Assembly: GCA_018647505.1 (NCBI GenBank)
Contig: JABGSX010000027.1
Location: 1-54,852 of the forward strand
DNA from: a bacterium
Lineage (GTDB): Bacteria; Babelota; Babeliae; Babelales; JABGSX01
Direction of reading: 5' to 3'
DNA length: 54,852 nucleotides
Shown: positions 51,577-54,852 of the stretch, piece after piece
How the letters are laid out: the number at the start of each line of letters is the position of its first letter
How positions within the stretch are numbered: the stretch's first letter is position 1
Program-made: the position numbers and the translations under genes
The notes under the pieces: model-generated
Databases searched by the model: none
Seen by the model: the letters and a program-made list of their open reading frames with translations, nothing else
Told to the model about the DNA's origin: nothing

Positions 51577-52446
51577 TTATTTATCAGTCAAAAAAACACT
51601 AAAACCGTAAAATTCTTTTTTGTGCCTTGTCCTTAGTGATTGCATGATAAGCGACGCAAAGCTTTTGAATAAAAGAACCTCTTCTTTTGCATCGTTCAAA
51701 ACAGGACGGTCCAGCTTAATTGTTAATTTTTTATCTTCGATTTTTGTAGAAACATTAATTGTGTCCTTTTTGAGGATTGTTAATGATTCTTTAACCCATT
51801 TCTGCGCAGTGTCAGCCATTTCTGGGGTCCAAGCCTTCATGTTTTTTATTGTATTTTCTTGTTTCTGTGGAGCCTCTTGTTTCTGCGGAGCTTCTTGTTT
51901 TGGCCGAATCTCTTTTTTTGCTATTTTTTTCTGTGGTCGAGTGGTTGGTTGAGTTTTTTGTTGTATCGGTTTTGCTTGAGAGTTTTGTATAGGCTGTTGT
52001 GTTGGCCGGCTTTGTTGTGTTGGTTTTGTTTGCTGATTTTGTATTGGTTGCTGTACAGGTCTGTTTTGTTGTGTTGGTTTTGTTTGTGGATTTTGCCTTG
52101 GTTGTTGTGTTGGTCTTGTTTGCGTGTTTTGCATTGGTTGTTGTACAGGTCGGCTTTGTTGTGTTGTTTGTTGGCCTTGTCTTGGTTGCCTTGTCTGCGT
52201 CATAGGTCTTTTTTGTTGGCGTGGAGCCTGTGGTCGTTTTTTTTGATTAGCTGTTGGCCTTGTTCCAAATGGTGCTCTATCAGAAAAAGTTATTCCAATT
52301 TTTGCCATTTTTTTTGTTAGACCAAAGAAGTTTGTTTCTGGCTCTTCAAAAATTTTTACTGAAAATTCTTTTGGTTTTCCTGCTTTTTCCCACCCAGACT
52401 CAATTGCTTTAAGGATTGTAGAAGCTTCTTGTACTATTGACTTCAT
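51577..52446 (-). CDS. Jag/KhpB-like RNA-binding protein with Gln/Pro-rich middle
   Basis: The start at 52446 is chosen because it gives the Jag N-terminal domain directly (MKSIVQEASTILKAIESGW...FGLTKKMAKIGI, about 1-55). From about 65 to 205 there is a Gln/Pro/Thr/Arg-rich repetitive region with units such as RPVQQPIQNQQTKPTQQ repeated four or so times. The last 70 residues (ESLTILKKDTINVSTKI...KLTIKLDRPVLND) resemble a diverged KH domain; the R3H domain of Jag is not visible. Jag/KhpB proteins bind RNA and often neighbour yidC or mnmE; here it lies 57 bp upstream of mnmE. Function inferred. Confidence 0.65.
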   Translation of the reverse strand: MKSIVQEASTILKAIESGWEKAGKPKEFSVKIFEEPETNFFGLTKKMAKIGITFSDRAPFGTRPTANQKKRPQAPRQQKRPMTQTRQPRQGQQTTQQSRPVQQPMQNTQTRPTQQPRQNPQTKPTQQNRPVQQPIQNQQTKPTQQSRPTQQPIQNSQAKPIQQKTQPTTRPQKKIAKKEIRPKQEAPQKQEAPQKQENTIKNMKAWTPEMADTAQKWVKESLTILKKDTINVSTKIEDKKLTIKLDRPVLNDAKEEVLLFKSFASLIMQSLRTRHKKEFYGFSVFLTDK

Positions 52447-52587
52447 AAAAAACGCACCCTTCGATTTTTTTTGATTATATTTGTTTGGCATGATTTTTAA
52501 GGATAACATAATAATTTGATTTTTTTTGCTTGAAATTTATTTTGATGTGTACTGAATTTTTCCATTTAAAGTGATTGGATAATAAAA

Positions 52588-52664
52588 TGGAGCGGAAAAC
52601 GGGATTCGAACCCGCGACCTTTGCCTTGGCAAGGCAACGCTCTAGCCAACTGAGCTATTTCCGC
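52588..52664 (-). tRNA. tRNA-Gly (anticodon GCC)
   Basis: On the minus strand a complete cloverleaf: acceptor GCGGAAA pairs with TTTCCGC, D-arm GCTCAGTTGGCTAGAGC, anticodon stem TTGCC/GGCAA with loop TTGCCAA (anticodon GCC), T-arm GCGGGTTCGAATCCCGT, then discriminator T and an encoded CCA. 77 bases including CCA. Confidence 0.96.
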
Positions 52665-52705
52665 ACAACGAATTATGGATAGGATTACGAATTTTCGTTC
52701 CTTTG

Positions 52706-53083
52706 TCAACTTTTTATGCGGCCTGCAGCAACTTCATATTCTAGTTCTTTTGCGGCCATTATGAGTAGGCTGGAGTCTTCTACTTTGCCCGCTGATTTTC
52801 TTATTGCTGCATTTATTTTGATTTCTAAAATAGCGCATTGCATGTACAACTCAAAATATTCTTCCCTTATTGTCTTTTGTCCGCGATTAAATACAAAATC
52901 TTTGGGTGCGGTGGATTCCAGAAAAACCATTTGTCTGGCAAAATGTTCTGCTTCTTTCCCTGAGAGGCCTTGGCCTATAAGTTCTAGTGTGCGGGTTTCT
53001 ACTGTGGATGTTATTCTTTCGTCTGCGCCCATAAGATTTACAGATAAAAAAAGAGTAGATACCAAAAAGAAAATTCTCAACAT
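52706..53083 (-). CDS. Small exported protein of unknown function
   Basis: 125 residues with a signal peptide (MLRIFFLVSTLFLSVNLMGA) and a helical, charged mature part (TRTLELIGQGLSGKEAEHFARQMV, REEYFELYMQCAILEIKINAAIRK). ATG after CAAGGCATTTT. No family recognised. Divergent from ruvA. Confidence 0.65.
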   Translation of the reverse strand: MLRIFFLVSTLFLSVNLMGADERITSTVETRTLELIGQGLSGKEAEHFARQMVFLESTAPKDFVFNRGQKTIREEYFELYMQCAILEIKINAAIRKSAGKVEDSSLLIMAAKELEYEVAAGRIKS

Positions 53084-53200
53084 AAAATGCCTTGCGTTTT
53101 TTCCATTTAAATCAAATTTATTGTTTTATTTATGAGGTTACATATTATTAATAATATCAATTTGATAAAAAAAAGAAATGTGCAGAAAAAAGGTGCTTTT

Positions 53201-53797
53201 ATGATTAACCAGCTCAAAGGTTTTGTTTCTGAAGTACAAGAATCGTGCATCGTCTTAGTTGTTTCTGGAATTGGGTTTGGTGTTTTTGTTTCGCTACCCT
53301 CTTCGTTTTCCAAAAATCAGGAAATTTTGCTATATACGGTTTTGCATTGGAGCCAGGATAATGGCCCTTCTTTGTACGGATTTTCAACCTCAACAGAAAA
53401 GGCGCTATTTGAGTTGGTTACAGGGTGCTCGGGAATTGGTCCCAAAATGGGTCTTGCGATTTTAAGAGACCTTACGCCCCAAGAGATTGTTGAGGCTGTT
53501 GACCAGGAAGATTCTTCAATTTTAAGCAAGGTAAGTGGAATTGGGGTTAAAAAGGCGGAGCACATGATTGTTTATTTAAAACATAGAATTGCGTCAAAAG
53601 GAATTTTTCTTGGAGATACTGTGTCTGGTGGGGTTTCTTTAAACTGGAAAGAGGTTGGCCAAGCTCTACGATCACTGGGTTATTCGCAAGCTGAAATTCA
53701 GGGTGCGCGAGCCTTTGTGCAAAAGCAAAATGTTGATAAGCCGTCGTTTGATGAGCTTTTGCGTGCCGCCCTATCTTTTTTGTCCAAAAAAGTATAG
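53201..53797 (+). CDS. ruvA: Holliday junction branch-migration protein RuvA
   Basis: RuvA binds four-way junctions and loads the RuvB motor. The start at 53201 is preferred (AAAAGGTGCTTTT upstream; it gives the normal beginning MINQLKGFV). 198 residues: N-terminal OB fold (residues 1-60), two HhH motifs (CSGIGPKMGLAILRDL, VSGIGVKKAEHMIVYL) and a C-terminal UBA-like domain III (WKEVGQALRSLGYSQAEI). The longer frame from 53132 would add 23 residues with no family counterpart. ruvB and ruvC are not in the window. Confidence 0.94.
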   Translation: MINQLKGFVSEVQESCIVLVVSGIGFGVFVSLPSSFSKNQEILLYTVLHWSQDNGPSLYGFSTSTEKALFELVTGCSGIGPKMGLAILRDLTPQEIVEAVDQEDSSILSKVSGIGVKKAEHMIVYLKHRIASKGIFLGDTVSGGVSLNWKEVGQALRSLGYSQAEIQGARAFVQKQNVDKPSFDELLRAALSFLSKKV

Positions 53798-53961
53798 GAT
53801 ACCAGAGAGTCATACTGTTTTAACCACAAATAATAATATCTTAAAAAAAACCACACTTAAGTAGTAATTTTTGTTTGGCGTTGTTTCGTCGAAGCAATGG
53901 AGTATTTTGTTTCTCAGGGAGTACACAGTTTATCGAAATTTTATTTTGAAGAAAGAATATT

Positions 53962-54852
53962 ATGGACTTTTATCCATTCCTGGTTTTATTGAGGGATACA
54001 CTGGCTTTTCCAGTTGCGTTGTTGTTTTTGTTTGTCGCCGTATTTTTGACTATTAAAACTCGTTTTATACAGTTTCGGGCTGGCAAAAAATTTATTCAGT
54101 TGGTTACCAAGGGCCCGGAAAGTCACGGTTCTGACGATATAGAAACAATTAATCCTTTTCATGCACTTTTTACGTCCATGTCCACAACAATAGGAATGGG
54201 TAATATTATTGCGCCACCGTTGGCAATAATTACTGGTGGTCCAGGCGCCCTTTTTTGGCTTGTTGTTTATTGTTTTTTTGCCTCTGCTACAAAATATGTC
54301 GAGGTTACGCTTGCGGTAAAATTTAGGTCAAAAGCAAAAGACGGTGCAATTCTTGGTGGCCCAACAGAATACCTTAAAAAATTAAACCCGTTCTTGGGTA
54401 GAAGTTATGGATTTATAACAATTTTTTTGTTTGCAGCTTGGGCGGCTTTACAGGCTAATTCATTGGGTGAAATTTTTTCTAAGCACCATGTTCCAACATG
54501 GGCTACTGGGGTTGGCCTTGCGATTTTAATCTTTTTTGTTCTTAAGGGTGGAGCAAAGCGGGTTGGAATAATTTCCAGTCGCTTGGTCCCTGTTATGTTT
54601 GTAATATATGTTAGCTGTAGTCTTTTTATTTTACTAAAAGATCCGTCTTCTCTTTTTAATTCTGTTTCATTGGTATTGTCTTGCGCTTTTTCGCCCGCTG
54701 CTACAGTTGGTGGATTTTTGGGTGCAACGGTTATGGCCGCGTTGAGAGATGGCGTTGCGCGTGGTGTGTATATTACTGAGTGTGGAATAGGAACATCATC
54801 GGTTGCTCATGCTGTTGCTGACGTAAAAAAACCAACAGATCAAGGGGTTTTG
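53962..54852 (+). CDS. Alanine/glycine:cation symporter (AGCS family), 5' part
   Basis: The ATG at 53962 opens a frame that stays open to the window end (297 codons so far). Family signatures: FHALFTSMSTTIGMGNIIAPPLAIITGGPGALFW near residue 70, ATKYVEVTLAVKFR, GGPTEYL, and ECGIGTSSVAH near the end of the visible part. These fit the AGCS sodium/alanine symporters of the inner membrane, normally about 450 residues, so roughly a third is missing beyond the edge. No strong ribosome site; an AAGAAAGAATAT element precedes it. Confidence 0.9.
   Translation, partial: MDFYPFLVLLRDTLAFPVALLFLFVAVFLTIKTRFIQFRAGKKFIQLVTKGPESHGSDDIETINPFHALFTSMSTTIGMGNIIAPPLAIITGGPGALFWLVVYCFFASATKYVEVTLAVKFRSKAKDGAILGGPTEYLKKLNPFLGRSYGFITIFLFAAWAALQANSLGEIFSKHHVPTWATGVGLAILIFFVLKGGAKRVGIISSRLVPVMFVIYVSCSLFILLKDPSSLFNSVSLVLSCAFSPAATVGGFLGATVMAALRDGVARGVYITECGIGTSSVAHAVADVKKPTDQGVL

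Noticed and set aside
51859-52320. Plus-strand frame of 153 codons rich in Trp/Leu/Cys
   Set aside because: It is the antisense reading of the Gln/Pro-rich repeats in the Jag-like gene.

Overview
The window looks like a chromosomal segment of a small-genome, AT-rich, double-membraned bacterium. The best fit from gene content and style is Candidatus Dependentiae (TM6) or a similar reduced, host-associated lineage; this is an inference from recall, not a database result. The basis is a core of housekeeping genes (uvrC, clpB, tpiA, secG, dcd, eno, aspS, nfo, infB, nusA, ung, gatB, rng, mnmE, ruvA, tRNA-Gly) interspersed with many secreted, lipoprotein and outer-membrane genes of unknown function, a diverged type II secretion operon, MlaEF-type lipid transport, two M16 metallopeptidases and a clostripain-type protease. 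There are no insertion sequences, CRISPR arrays, prophage genes or rRNA genes.

Layout. 1-4.2 kb: the end of a Gly/Ser-rich protein, a terminator, then a coupled uvrC-clpB pair. 4.3-6.4 kb: a large secreted protein with a glycosidase-like look (minus strand). 6.6-9.3 kb: tpiA-secG-mlaE-mlaF run. 9.3-11.1 kb: dcd (minus) and a MoxR ATPase (plus). 11.2-19.4 kb: a five-gene type II secretion operon gspC-gspD-gspL/pilM-gspM-gspD, with two different secretins. 19.4-24.7 kb: eno, aspS and an outer-membrane barrel (minus). 24.9-25.8 kb: nfo. 26.1-30.3 kb: nusA-infB-WecA-type transferase (minus).

30.3-31.07 kb is non-coding and is the most important part of the window. It holds an AT-rich tract framed by an 11-bp inverted repeat and two facing arrays of the 9-mer TTATCGACA, a one-base variant of the DnaA box TTATCCACA, repeated every 11 bp. 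At the same place the composition of the + strand switches from C/A-rich to G/T-rich for genes on either strand. Together these indicate the replication origin.

31.07-34.5 kb (minus): family-4 uracil-DNA glycosylase, C11 protease, and a ComEC-like membrane protein lacking its C-terminal half. 34.6-36.6 kb: small secreted or basic unknowns. 36.8-42.1 kb: tandem M16 peptidases. 42.3-45.2 kb: small proteins, including a 171-residue stand-alone secretin-like domain and a tandem pair of duplicated membrane proteins. 45.2-48.3 kb: gatB and rng (minus). 48.5-54.85 kb: Pal/OmpA-type lipoprotein, an unknown lipoprotein, mnmE, a Jag-type protein with a Gln/Pro-rich middle, tRNA-Gly(GCC), ruvA, and the start of an Na+/alanine symporter cut by the window end.

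Functional themes: DNA repair and uracil/UV damage handling (uvrC, nfo, ung, ruvA, dcd), envelope traffic (T2SS, Mla, SecG, OMP, Pal), and extracellular or periplasmic proteolysis (M16 pair, C11). Many automatic start sites are too long: for several secreted proteins an internal Met with a good Shine-Dalgarno site fits better, and those starts are used below.
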